Assembly (NCBI GenBank): GCA_963714375.1
Contig: CAVQOG010000006.1
Span: 502,717 to 566,716, forward strand
DNA: 64,000 nt
Reading direction: 5' to 3'
From: UBA5794 sp963714375
GTDB lineage: Bacteria > Actinomycetota > Acidimicrobiia > Spongiisociales > UBA5794
Part shown: piece by piece, positions 18,230 through 26,345 of the stretch
Position numbering within the stretch: position 1 is the first letter of the stretch
How the letters are laid out: each line of letters opens with the position of its first letter
The notes under the pieces: model-generated
Databases searched by the model: none
What the model saw: only the letters and a program-made list of their open reading frames with translations
Told to the model about the DNA's origin: nothing
Translations under genes and position numbers: made by a program

Positions 18230-19280
18230 CGATGATGGTGCCTCCGCCGAGCACGAACTCCCCGTCATACATGACAAGGGTCTGGCCGGGTGCTGGCCTC
18301 ACCTGTGGTTCGTGGAACGCGAACCACCATCGATCCCCAGCCTCCTTGATTGTTGCATCAACAGGTTCAGATCGGTATCGCACCTTCACCGAGACCTCGT
18401 CACCAGCGACCGGGGCGGCGTGCACGAACCGCATGTCCGTCACAACACATTCAGAAACGAGAAGATCCTCGTAGGTACCGATGGTGATTGTTCGTTCCCG
18501 CGGCTCGATGTCAAGGACGTAGCGAGGTTCGCCAACGGCAACGCCGAGACCCTTCCGCTGTCCGATGGTGAAACCAGCGGTCCCCTGGTGCGTACCGACA
18601 ATGTCGCCCTCGGCATTGAGGACATCACCGGGGGCAGCCACCTCGGGGTGTGTATTGCGAAGAAAGTCCCGGTAGTCGCCGGACGTCACGAAGCAGATGT
18701 CCTGTGAGTCCGGCTTGGATGCTGTGCGCAGCCCCATGTCACTTGCGTAGTCACGTACCTTCGACTTGGTCATTTCCCCGATCGGGAGCTTCACCTTCGA
18801 CAGCGCTCGCTGGTCAAGCATGTGCAGGACGTAGGACTGGTCCTTTGTGTCATCGACGGCGCGCTGAAGTCGAAACACGCCATCGACCTCAGCTATGCGT
18901 GCATGGTGGCCCGTTACCAGCACATCGCAACCCAATTCGGTTGTTCGATCGAGCAGTGCGTCGAAGCGCACGTTCCGGTTGCATTCGATGCACGGATTGG
19001 GGGTCAGACCGTCGAGATACCCCTGAGCGAAAGGCTCGACGACCGCGGCGGTGAACTCCTCAACATAATCGAGCACGTAGTACGGGATGTCGAGCTGGGC
19101 TGCCACCCGTCTCGCATCCTCAGCGTCAGACAACGTGCAACATCCCGCGACCGGCATGGAACCATCGGGACCCTCCCACTGTTTGAGCGTGACCCCGATG
19201 ACGTCGTAGCCCTGATCAAGCATCAGCGCAGCCGCCACCGAACTATCAACGCCACCTGACATGGCAACGAGCGCCTTCAT
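18201..19280 (-). CDS. mnmA: tRNA-specific 2-thiouridylase
   Basis: Introduces the s2 group at the tRNA wobble uridine U34. The 359 residues start with the PP-loop MKALVAMSGGVDSSVAAALM. The two catalytic cysteines lie in NPCIECNRNVRF (near 100) and SQDICFV (near 195), and GHHAR follows the first. The start overlaps the stop of the cysteine desulfurase gene by 4 bp, which fits sulfur supply from that enzyme. Confidence 0.97.
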   Translation of the reverse strand: MKALVAMSGGVDSSVAAALMLDQGYDVIGVTLKQWEGPDGSMPVAGCCTLSDAEDARRVAAQLDIPYYVLDYVEEFTAAVVEPFAQGYLDGLTPNPCIECNRNVRFDALLDRTTELGCDVLVTGHHARIAEVDGVFRLQRAVDDTKDQSYVLHMLDQRALSKVKLPIGEMTKSKVRDYASDMGLRTASKPDSQDICFVTSGDYRDFLRNTHPEVAAPGDVLNAEGDIVGTHQGTAGFTIGQRKGLGVAVGEPRYVLDIEPRERTITIGTYEDLLVSECVVTDMRFVHAAPVAGDEVSVKVRYRSEPVDATIKEAGDRWWFAFHEPQVRPAPGQTLVMYDGEFVLGGGTIIDGRRHFGTR

Positions 19281-20416
19281 CGGATCTCACCAACCACAGC
19301 AAGGACCCGGTTGGCGGCATCGGACCCCGCGCCTTCATCGGTAGTCCAGCCGAACGTGAACCGCACACACTCGCCAGCAGCGGTATCGGAGAACCCCATC
19401 GCCTTGAGCACGTGACTTGGTTCAACCGCCCCCGACTGGCACGCCGAACCAGCTGCAGCCGCTATCCCTGCCTGATCGAGCCTGATGAGAAGCGTCTCAG
19501 CGAGAACACCCGGGAAGTGGATGTGGGAGTGCTGCACCAACCGCGGCGCAGCAACACCGTTGACCACCGCTTCGGGATGCCCGGCAAGCAGAGTCTCTTC
19601 AAACGCGTCACGTTCTGCACCGACCTCTGATCGAAAACGATCGCGTGTCTGTGTGACCTCCCGCATGGCCGCAACCATGCCGACGATGCCCGCAACGTTG
19701 TATGTGCCAGACCGTCGGCCAGCTTCCTGCCCACCACCATGCATGATCGGATCGATCGCGACACCAGCGTTGACAACAAGGAGTCCGACACCCTTTGGCC
19801 CGCCGAACTTGTGCGCAGCCAACGAAATCAGGTCGGCTCCGGTGGATTCCACCGTGATCGGCTCAGACACGAAGGCTTGCACAGCATCGGTGTGGATCGG
19901 CACGGTGGGATCGACAGCCCGCACGGCAGCAGCGATTGCTGCGATTGGCTGGATCGTCCCTATTTCGTTGTTGGCTGCCATGACCGATACGAGCGCGGTG
20001 TCTGCATCGACAAGAGCACCAACGCTCTCGGGTGCGACGAGGCACGACGAGTCGACCCCCACGGTCCTGGTCGTATACCCAAACCGGGCGAGGCTCGTGG
20101 CAGCGTGGAGCACAGCCTCGTGCTCGATGGCGGATACGACAACAGTTCGGCGGTGTGACGCGAGAGCGACACCACTGACCGCCAGGTTGTCTGCCTCGGT
20201 GCCACCGGCCGTGAATACCACATCGAGTGGCCGCGATGCTCCAAGCATTTCTGCCGCCTCCTCCCGCGCCTCCTCCAATGCGTTCTTGGCGTTTCGCGCC
20301 GGTTGGTGGAGACCAGACGCGTTGGCGTTTGCATTGGCGTAAGCCCTTCCCATGGCATCCTGGACGCAGGGCCTGAGGACGGTGGTTGCGGCGTGATCGA
20401 GGTAGGTGTGGCTCAT
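19277..20416 (-). CDS. Cysteine desulfurase (IscS/NifS family)
   Basis: PLP enzyme that takes sulfur from cysteine as a persulfide. At 379 residues it starts YLDHAATTVLRP; the PLP lysine is in SLAAHKFGGPKG, and the persulfide Cys is in the loop GSACQSGAVEPSHVL near residue 325. Coupling to mnmA by an ATGA overlap suggests that it feeds tRNA thiolation, and perhaps Fe-S assembly together with the NifU-like protein at 23.5 kb. It overlaps the upstream hydrolase gene in the same way. Confidence 0.94.
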   Translation of the reverse strand: MSHTYLDHAATTVLRPCVQDAMGRAYANANANASGLHQPARNAKNALEEAREEAAEMLGASRPLDVVFTAGGTEADNLAVSGVALASHRRTVVVSAIEHEAVLHAATSLARFGYTTRTVGVDSSCLVAPESVGALVDADTALVSVMAANNEIGTIQPIAAIAAAVRAVDPTVPIHTDAVQAFVSEPITVESTGADLISLAAHKFGGPKGVGLLVVNAGVAIDPIMHGGGQEAGRRSGTYNVAGIVGMVAAMREVTQTRDRFRSEVGAERDAFEETLLAGHPEAVVNGVAAPRLVQHSHIHFPGVLAETLLIRLDQAGIAAAAGSACQSGAVEPSHVLKAMGFSDTAAGECVRFTFGWTTDEGAGSDAANRVLAVVGEIR

Positions 20417-21552
20417 TCGGGTCCTACGGTTTCAAGGAGGAAATCGGCAATCGTCGACTCGTACCGGGACGCATCGACATTCCACAAGTCGGCGTGTCCT
20501 CCCTGTGCGAAAGTCTCGGTGGTGACGAGGCTGGGAATGGCAGACGAGAATGCCTCGAACTGTGCAACGTCCGTCACCGGGTCCTTCGCCCCGTACATCA
20601 AGAGTATCGGTACATCGAACTCACCGGCGCGTGCGATCTGATTGAGCGCAGCCCAGTCGAGTCCGAAACGAATGGACGCCAGATTTCGGCCGAGCCACGA
20701 GACGACAGCTGGGGTCCCCTCATCGCCTGCATAGTCGACCGCGACCGACTCGATATCGAGTACTGGGGAGTCATAGATGACCCCTTTGACGAGATCCACG
20801 ACTTCTGATTGATGGAGAAACATCGACACGATGCTCGCTCCAAATCCGGAACCGATGATGACGACGTCCTTGGCTCCCTTGCGGACCGCTAGCTGCACGG
20901 CGGCGTCGAGGTCATGCCATTCCTCGATTCCCCAGTAGCGGAGTCCAGATTCACTCGGAGTGGCATTGACATCGTTGCGGTACGAAATCGAAAGAACGGG
21001 AAAGCCAAGTTCGACAAGAGATGGGAGAACACGCAGCGATTCGTCAAGGCGGTCATTCCCCCTCCCGTGGACGAAGATCACCCAGGTTGCCCGACGGCCA
21101 TCGACGAACCAGGCGTCGTGGGGTCCGATGTCTGAGGGTGTGCGGAGCGGCTCCCATCCGATGCCGAGGGCAGACTCGGGATCGCCCGTGTAGGCATCGG
21201 TGTCAATGCTCGCAGCATCGCCTTCGGCGAACTCGCCGACCATCGGGAGAACTCCCCGTTCAACCGAATCCTCGGTGACGCGAACGATGGTGGAGACCTG
21301 TGCATATGCCTCAGCGCCCTCAAGCCCCCAGACCCCTTCACGAATCGTCTGATCGGTTCGGTCCACAACGATTCGACCCGCGCCATTCGATGCGACGGTC
21401 AGATCGAACGCTGGGTTGTCGGCGAGCGGCACCATCAGGGCAGATCGAAGGGCGTTGGCATGCATCCACGAAAGAACGAGGACGAGGATGAACACAGCGC
21501 CGACCAGCCCGAGGATCGCGCGGCCGGTCCATGTTGGTATCCGAATCGCCAT
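20413..21552 (-). CDS. Membrane-anchored alpha/beta hydrolase
   Basis: A 379-residue protein with one N-terminal membrane helix (AILGLVGAVFILVLVLSWM) and an extracytoplasmic alpha/beta-hydrolase domain. The oxyanion region is WVIFVHGRGNDR and the nucleophile elbow is VIIGSGFGASI, a GxSxG with Ser near residue 240. A later Asp is in YGAKDPVTD and a His in QGGHADLW. The stop overlaps the cysteine desulfurase start, so it heads the iscS-mnmA-ligA run although its role is probably unrelated. Substrate unknown. Confidence 0.82.
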   Translation of the reverse strand: MAIRIPTWTGRAILGLVGAVFILVLVLSWMHANALRSALMVPLADNPAFDLTVASNGAGRIVVDRTDQTIREGVWGLEGAEAYAQVSTIVRVTEDSVERGVLPMVGEFAEGDAASIDTDAYTGDPESALGIGWEPLRTPSDIGPHDAWFVDGRRATWVIFVHGRGNDRLDESLRVLPSLVELGFPVLSISYRNDVNATPSESGLRYWGIEEWHDLDAAVQLAVRKGAKDVVIIGSGFGASIVSMFLHQSEVVDLVKGVIYDSPVLDIESVAVDYAGDEGTPAVVSWLGRNLASIRFGLDWAALNQIARAGEFDVPILLMYGAKDPVTDVAQFEAFSSAIPSLVTTETFAQGGHADLWNVDASRYESTIADFLLETVGPE

Positions 21553-21606
21553 GAGGTGAAGAGTAGGGATCGATCCCGTTTGGAGTGAGCTGCGGGACTC
21601 GTCGTG

Positions 21607-22374
21607 CTACTCGCCGGTGAAACTCGGCTTTTCCTTTGCGATAAAGGCTGCCACACCGATCCGGGCATCCTGTGTCTTGAATACCTCGGAAAACTGCTCT
21701 GCCTCGATCCCGATTCCACCCTCGAGGGTGATGTCCCACCCGATCCGAACCGCTGCCTTCACCGCCGCGTATGCTTTCGTTGGGCCCTTTGCGAACACTG
21801 CTGCATCCTCAAGCGCAAGGGCGAGTACCTCATCGTCTGGCGCCGTCTTATCGGCGAGCCCGATCGCGAGAGCTTCCGGTGCCCGTACCTGCCGACCGGT
21901 GAGGCACATTTCCTTGCATCGCTGTGGGCCAACGATCCGCGCAAGGCGCTGCGTCCCACCTGCGCCAGGGATGATTCCGAGGAGGATCTCGGGCTGACCG
22001 ACCTTTGCCCCTTCTCCGAAGTACCGAAAATCGGCACCCATCGACAGCTCAAGCCCTCCTCCGAGGGCAAAGCCGGTGACCGCAGCGATCGTCGGTTTCG
22101 GAAGTGCCTCGAATGCAGCTATCGCCTCCACGAGTCCCGAAGCCTGTCTGTCTTCATCGCCGGCGTCGAACGAGGCCTGGAACCCCGTGATGTCGGCGCC
22201 CGCAGCGAAGTGCGGCGATCCGGTGATGACGACCGCTCGCACGGACGGGTCCATGGCCATCGAGAAGGCTTCGGAGAGGTCGGCGATGAGAGCCCGATTC
22301 AGAGCGTTGACCGGCGGGCGGTTCAGCGTGATCTGCGCAACGCCTTGGTCGACCGAGTAGTTGACAAGTTCCAT
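21607..22374 (-). CDS. Enoyl-CoA hydratase/isomerase family protein
   Basis: A 255-residue crotonase-fold enzyme. The oxyanion-hole segments are SPHFAAGADITGF and GFALGGGLELSMGADFR, and catalytic-loop residues lie in PEILLGIIPGAGGTQRLARI, the pattern of true enoyl-CoA hydratases with both glutamates. The ATG at 22374 is preferred; upstream in-frame starts read through the 3' end of meaB. It is located 40 bp downstream of meaB, which hints at branched-chain or odd-chain acyl-CoA metabolism. Confidence 0.92.
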   Translation of the reverse strand: MELVNYSVDQGVAQITLNRPPVNALNRALIADLSEAFSMAMDPSVRAVVITGSPHFAAGADITGFQASFDAGDEDRQASGLVEAIAAFEALPKPTIAAVTGFALGGGLELSMGADFRYFGEGAKVGQPEILLGIIPGAGGTQRLARIVGPQRCKEMCLTGRQVRAPEALAIGLADKTAPDDEVLALALEDAAVFAKGPTKAYAAVKAAVRIGWDITLEGGIGIEAEQFSEVFKTQDARIGVAAFIAKEKPSFTGE

Positions 22375-22414
22375 GGCTGCTCCTTCACGTGCGTCGTGTT
22401 CAAGTGATCTCAGG

Positions 22415-23335
22415 CTACTGCGCGGCGAGCAGTCGGTCTGCCAGCGTCCACGGGTCGATACGTCGTTCGACCAAATCTTCAATGGCATCGCTACTGATTG
22501 CGTCAACGGAGTGCTCTATTGAGTCCCGCAGCGCGCCGACGAGGGCATGGCGAGCCCGGTTGCTGCGCACCTGGTCCATCTGATTTTCGGTTGCAAGATG
22601 GTCCCTGTGTTCGTTGATTGACCGCCACAGGCCATCAATCCCCGATCGCTCCGTCGCGATCGTGGCAACGACCGGTGGCCGCCACACCGTGGCGGGGCCG
22701 ATATCGAGCATCGCACCGAGGTCCTTGATCGTCGTGGGTGTTTCCGGTCGGTCAGCCTTGTTGACGACGAAGATGTCAGCTATCTCGAGAAATCCTGCCT
22801 TCGCTGTTTGAATCCCGTCGCCCCAGCCGGGGTTCACGACAACAATGGTCGTGTCGCATGCTGACGCGATCTCAACCTCTGACTGACCAACGCCGACCGT
22901 TTCGACCACGATCTCGTCGAACCCAAGACCGTCGAGCGCTGCGATGACGGCTGGAGTCGAGCTTGCAATCCCGCCGAGGTGTCCTCGGTTTGCGACGGAC
23001 CGGATGAAGACGTTTGGATCGTCAGCGTGCTCCCCCATCCGAATCCGATCACCGAGAATCGCGCCACCCGTGAACGGACTCGACGGATCAACAGCGATGA
23101 CGGCTACACGTCCTGGTCCTGATCGCATTGAGGTGATGAGGCCCGAAACAAGCGTGGATTTGCCCGCACCGGGCGCCCCGGTGACACCCGTGATCCTGGC
23201 GTTGCCGCCAAGCAGGTACAGCTCGCCAACGATTTGGCGACCCACCGCATCCCCGTCTGCGACATGGGTGATCAACCGAGCGATCGCCCGTTGATCTCCC
23301 CCCTGCGCAGCTTCAATCAATCCTTCAGTCTCCAC
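22415..23335 (-). CDS. meaB: Methylmalonyl-CoA mutase-associated GTPase MeaB (ArgK family)
   Basis: G3E-type P-loop GTPase of 306 residues that chaperones cobalamin loading of methylmalonyl-CoA mutase-type enzymes. Walker A is GAPGAGKST (near residue 52). The switch and Asp motifs are VIAVDPSSPFTGGAILGDR and VETVGVGQSE, and base recognition is VVNKAD. No mutase gene is in the window, so its client lies elsewhere. It is followed by an enoyl-CoA hydratase. An inverted-repeat element lies just upstream. Confidence 0.93.
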   Translation of the reverse strand: METEGLIEAAQGGDQRAIARLITHVADGDAVGRQIVGELYLLGGNARITGVTGAPGAGKSTLVSGLITSMRSGPGRVAVIAVDPSSPFTGGAILGDRIRMGEHADDPNVFIRSVANRGHLGGIASSTPAVIAALDGLGFDEIVVETVGVGQSEVEIASACDTTIVVVNPGWGDGIQTAKAGFLEIADIFVVNKADRPETPTTIKDLGAMLDIGPATVWRPPVVATIATERSGIDGLWRSINEHRDHLATENQMDQVRSNRARHALVGALRDSIEHSVDAISSDAIEDLVERRIDPWTLADRLLAAQ

Positions 23336-23356
23336 AAACCGACATTAGGCCATTTC

Positions 23357-23395
23357 CGCGTACCCAGGGTATGAACCCACCAAAAACGGTGGGTT
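23357..23395. repeat. Inverted-repeat copy 1 with hairpin, downstream of the NifU-like gene
   Basis: The first 25 bp (23357-23381) recur as a perfect reverse complement at 23899-23923. Within it, AACCCACC-AAAAAC-GGTGGGTT (23374-23395) forms an 8-bp stem. It lies 65-86 bp past the stop of the minus-strand NifU-like gene, so it may act as a transcription terminator. The transcribed strand has GTTTTT in the loop rather than a trailing U-run. Confidence 0.6.
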
Positions 23396-23459
23396 ACAGC
23401 CCATAGAACGGGTTCGGCGCGGACGGATGGGCATATCAGGAGAACGGATAGTGGGACAG

Positions 23460-23762
23460 TCAGCCGGTTGCTACAACGTCAACAACACCAGGAACGCGAT
23501 CGCGGAGTATGCGTTCGATACCAGCGGTGACCGTTGTCTCAGAGATCGGACAACCTCCACAGGCCCCCACAAGCTCGAGGTTGACGGTTCCGCCGTTGAC
23601 CCCTGTTAGAACGACGTCACCGCCATCGGCTTGGAGTGCGGGACGGAGGTAGTCAAGCGTGTCGTTGAGCAAGTCGATGTCAATATCTGTGGCACCACTC
23701 AGCGCCGGACGTTCCGCAACGCCGCCGATAGTGATGATGCTTCCCTCTACTTCTGCCGTCAT
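23460..23762 (-). CDS. NifU-like C-terminal domain Fe-S scaffold
   Basis: A 100-residue stand-alone NifU C-terminal domain. Its CxxC is in ELVGACGGCPISETT, with LRPALQADGGDVVL upstream; both are diagnostic of Nfu proteins that carry a [4Fe-4S] cluster between subunits. The ATG at 23762 has GAGGAG at a suitable distance upstream and is preferred to an in-frame start 14 codons earlier. The gene is bracketed by two inverted copies of a 25-bp repeat. It probably delivers clusters using sulfur from desulfurases such as the one at 19.3 kb. Confidence 0.9.
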   Translation of the reverse strand: MTAEVEGSIITIGGVAERPALSGATDIDIDLLNDTLDYLRPALQADGGDVVLTGVNGGTVNLELVGACGGCPISETTVTAGIERILRDRVPGVVDVVATG

Positions 23763-23886
23763 GTGCTCCTCGATCAAGTGATGGTATCGCACACTCGCGT
23801 ACAATTTCCAACACCGCTGTAGTCGAAACTGTTCCTCGCTGGTCGATCAGCGAAGCGTGTCGGGTGGGGTCGTTCTCTGGGCCACC

Positions 23887-23923
23887 ACCCACCCTCACGG
23901 TGGGTTCATACCCTGGGTACGCG
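23887..23923. repeat. Inverted-repeat copy 2 with hairpin, downstream of murA
   Basis: Contains the reverse complement of the 25-bp repeat at 23357-23381 (here 23899-23923) and a hairpin ACCCACC-CTCAC-GGTGGGT (23887-23905). It starts about 10 bp past the stop of minus-strand murA and is a candidate terminator for it. The two copies enclose the NifU-like gene in inverted orientation. Confidence 0.6.
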
Positions 23924-23933
23924 AAAACGGTGG

Positions 23934-25187
23934 TCAGGTGCGGGTGATTGTGGCGCCCAATGACACGAGGTTGGGGACAAAGCTGTCGTAGCCGCGGTCG
24001 ATGTGGTTCACGTTGGTAATTGTGGTTGAGCCTTCGGCGCGCAATGCCGCAATAGTGAGCGCTGCTGCTGCGCGGATATCGCAACCGTCCACCTCGCAGC
24101 CTGAGAGGCTTTCGACACCGCGGACCACGACGTGCTGGCCTTCAGCGTGGACGTCCCCACCCATCCGATTGAGCTCTCCGATGTAACGAAAGCGGCCGGC
24201 GTAGATATTCTCGGTGACGATCGAAGTTCCGTTGGCGGTCGATAGGTACACAACCATCTGGGGATGCATATCGGTGTGGAACCCCGGGTAGGGCAAGGTT
24301 GCGAGGTCCACCGCTTCGGGACGGTCAGGACCGGTAACGGTGATCGATGTCTCCGTTACCGAAACCGTTGCTCCCGTTGCTTCAAGCTTCGCAAGCTCCA
24401 TGCGCAGGTGTTCGGGCACACAGCCTTCGACCGTGACGGTTCCCCGCGTGGTCGCACCCGCCACAAGATAGGTTCCAGCCTCAAGGCGGTCCGGAATTGT
24501 TCGGTGCTCAGCAGGGCTGAGTTCAGTGACGCCGTAAACCTCGATTGTTGACGTTCCCGCGCCATCGATCTTCGCTCCCATCTTGCGCAGGAACTCCGCC
24601 AGATCGGTCAGCTCAGGTTCACGAGCCGCGTTGCGGATCGTCGTCGTCCCTTCAGCGAGGACCGATGCGAGCAGAAGGTTCTCGGTCGCCCCTACGGAAG
24701 GAAACTCCAAGAAAACGTCGGTTCCGTGGAGACCGTCCGGTGCGGAGGCGTGGAGCACTCCATGACGCAGATCGAACTGTGCTCCCATCGCTTCGAGTCC
24801 CTTCACATGGAAGTCGATGGGACGCGCACCAAAGTCATCACCCCCAGGGAGAGCAACGCGGGCTTCTCCACAGCGCGCCAGGAGCGCCCCGAGAACGAGT
24901 ATCGACGCACGCATCTGTCGAACGAGTTCAAGCGGTGCTTCCGGGTTCGGATTCTCGGGAACGATGATCTGAAGCGTCGTTCCATCTCTGACGCAGCGAG
25001 CTCCTACATGCTCAAGCACCCGACCCATGATCTCAACATCCACGATTCGCGGCACGTTGTGCAACGTGTGTTCACCTGGCGCAAGCAATGCACCCACGAG
25101 GTGCTTGAGGGCGGCATTCTTGGCTCCAAGGATCGGAATCGATCCCTCGAGTACCGAACCGCCGGTGACAACAATTGCATCAGACAT
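23934..25187 (-). CDS. murA: UDP-N-acetylglucosamine 1-carboxyvinyltransferase
   Basis: First committed step of peptidoglycan synthesis: transfers enolpyruvate from PEP to UDP-GlcNAc. 417 residues; GAKNAALKHLVGALLAPGEH at the N-terminus is diagnostic. The position normally held by the catalytic Cys (GGC.IG) is Asp117 here (VALPGGDDFGARPID), the substitution known from mycobacterial MurA, which gives natural fosfomycin insensitivity. The gene is followed by a hairpin and stands alone on its strand. Confidence 0.96.
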   Translation of the reverse strand: MSDAIVVTGGSVLEGSIPILGAKNAALKHLVGALLAPGEHTLHNVPRIVDVEIMGRVLEHVGARCVRDGTTLQIIVPENPNPEAPLELVRQMRASILVLGALLARCGEARVALPGGDDFGARPIDFHVKGLEAMGAQFDLRHGVLHASAPDGLHGTDVFLEFPSVGATENLLLASVLAEGTTTIRNAAREPELTDLAEFLRKMGAKIDGAGTSTIEVYGVTELSPAEHRTIPDRLEAGTYLVAGATTRGTVTVEGCVPEHLRMELAKLEATGATVSVTETSITVTGPDRPEAVDLATLPYPGFHTDMHPQMVVYLSTANGTSIVTENIYAGRFRYIGELNRMGGDVHAEGQHVVVRGVESLSGCEVDGCDIRAAAALTIAALRAEGSTTITNVNHIDRGYDSFVPNLVSLGATITRT

Positions 25188-25244
25188 CGCACCGAGGTTA
25201 CGCGCACAACCGAGATATCCGGCGTCACCAGCAGTGACGTTGTC

Positions 25245-25757
25245 CTACGGCCGGATCTCAACCGAGTCGAATACGAAGTCCGCCTGTGCTTCCCATGAGT
25301 CGTTTGGCGCTCGCATCTCAACCCCAATTCCGCTCGAACCCCCCGTCGGAACCAAGAGATGCCACATCGCACCATCTTGGTGCTTGCCCCACGAACGCTC
25401 TGCACCTCCCACAACACGCTGCGAGCGCGAGAACGTACCGACCCCTGCATTCTCGATCAGCGTCCAAAACGATCGAGTGACCTCTGATGTCGGAGCCGGC
25501 CAACTCCCCCCGGCGTTGGTGACAATCGCTTCAAGGTTGATGACGCCCGCGGTGAGAAACGTATTCGACGGCGCTACATCATGATGGGCGGAGACATATC
25601 CCTCACCGACCTCGTATGACCAACCATCGGGAACATCGATGCAGAACGTTTCGGCGCACACCGTCTCTGAACCCGCTATTGGCGGAGCATCTGGTCCCGA
25701 TGAGCACGCGGACACGACCACGGCAAGCACAGACACGGCAACGATGGCGAGCTTCAT
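25245..25757 (-). CDS. Putative lipoprotein of unknown function
   Basis: A 170-residue secreted protein with a signal peptide ending in the lipobox VVSAC (Cys near residue 18), so it is probably lipid-anchored outside the membrane. The mature part has no family I recognise; ETVCAETFCIDVPDGWSYEV may carry a disulfide. It diverges from rpiB at 25.8 kb. Confidence 0.72.
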   Translation of the reverse strand: MKLAIVAVSVLAVVVSACSSGPDAPPIAGSETVCAETFCIDVPDGWSYEVGEGYVSAHHDVAPSNTFLTAGVINLEAIVTNAGGSWPAPTSEVTRSFWTLIENAGVGTFSRSQRVVGGAERSWGKHQDGAMWHLLVPTGGSSGIGVEMRAPNDSWEAQADFVFDSVEIRP

Positions 25758-25829
25758 GCGGAGAGGTTACGCCCCGCGGCACCTACCCGATTCGACGCTA
25801 CGCTCACGTCGGGCAATCAAGGAGTACAG

Positions 25830-26279
25830 GTGCGGATCGCACTCGGATCAGACCACGCCGGATTCGACCTCAAGAACGAATTGGCCGAACACCTGTCCGC
25901 AGCGGGTCACGAAGTCATCGATCTCGGAACCGATTCAACGGAACCCGTCGATTATCCGGACTACGCGGCCGCAGTGGCTCGGGAGGTTGTCCACGGATCG
26001 GCCGAGCGTGGCATCATTGTGTGTGGCTCCGGTGCCGGTGCCTCAATCGCCGCGAACAAGATCACCGGCGCCCGTTCAGCTGTCGCTCACGACCACTACA
26101 CGGCCCATCAGGCAGTTGAACACGACGACATGAATGTGTTGGCGCTCGGAGCCCGCATCATCGGAACGACGACTGCGAAAGAGCTCGTGGATGCATACAT
26201 CGGTGCGCAGTTCAGCGGCGAGGAACGACACAGCCGCAGACTCCGCAAAGTCGTGGAGCTCGACCGCAACCGCGGCTGA
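25830..26279 (+). CDS. rpiB: Ribose-5-phosphate isomerase B (housekeeping copy)
   Basis: Interconverts ribose 5-phosphate and ribulose 5-phosphate. 149 residues, GTG start. Family motifs MRIALGSDHAGFDLKNEL and RGIIVCGSGAGASIAANK are present; the latter retains the classical Cys of E. coli-type RpiB. HDDMNVLALGARIIG follows. This copy has no N-terminal extension, unlike the microcompartment copy at 43.1 kb, so it is taken as the cytosolic pentose-phosphate enzyme. Confidence 0.94.
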   Translation: MRIALGSDHAGFDLKNELAEHLSAAGHEVIDLGTDSTEPVDYPDYAAAVAREVVHGSAERGIIVCGSGAGASIAANKITGARSAVAHDHYTAHQAVEHDDMNVLALGARIIGTTTAKELVDAYIGAQFSGEERHSRRLRKVVELDRNRG

Positions 26280-26345
26280 TCGATCCTTGTGCCCCAGCCT
26301 TGTTGACGCGAATCCCTTGTCGCATGGGCAGCGTCAGCCGATACC

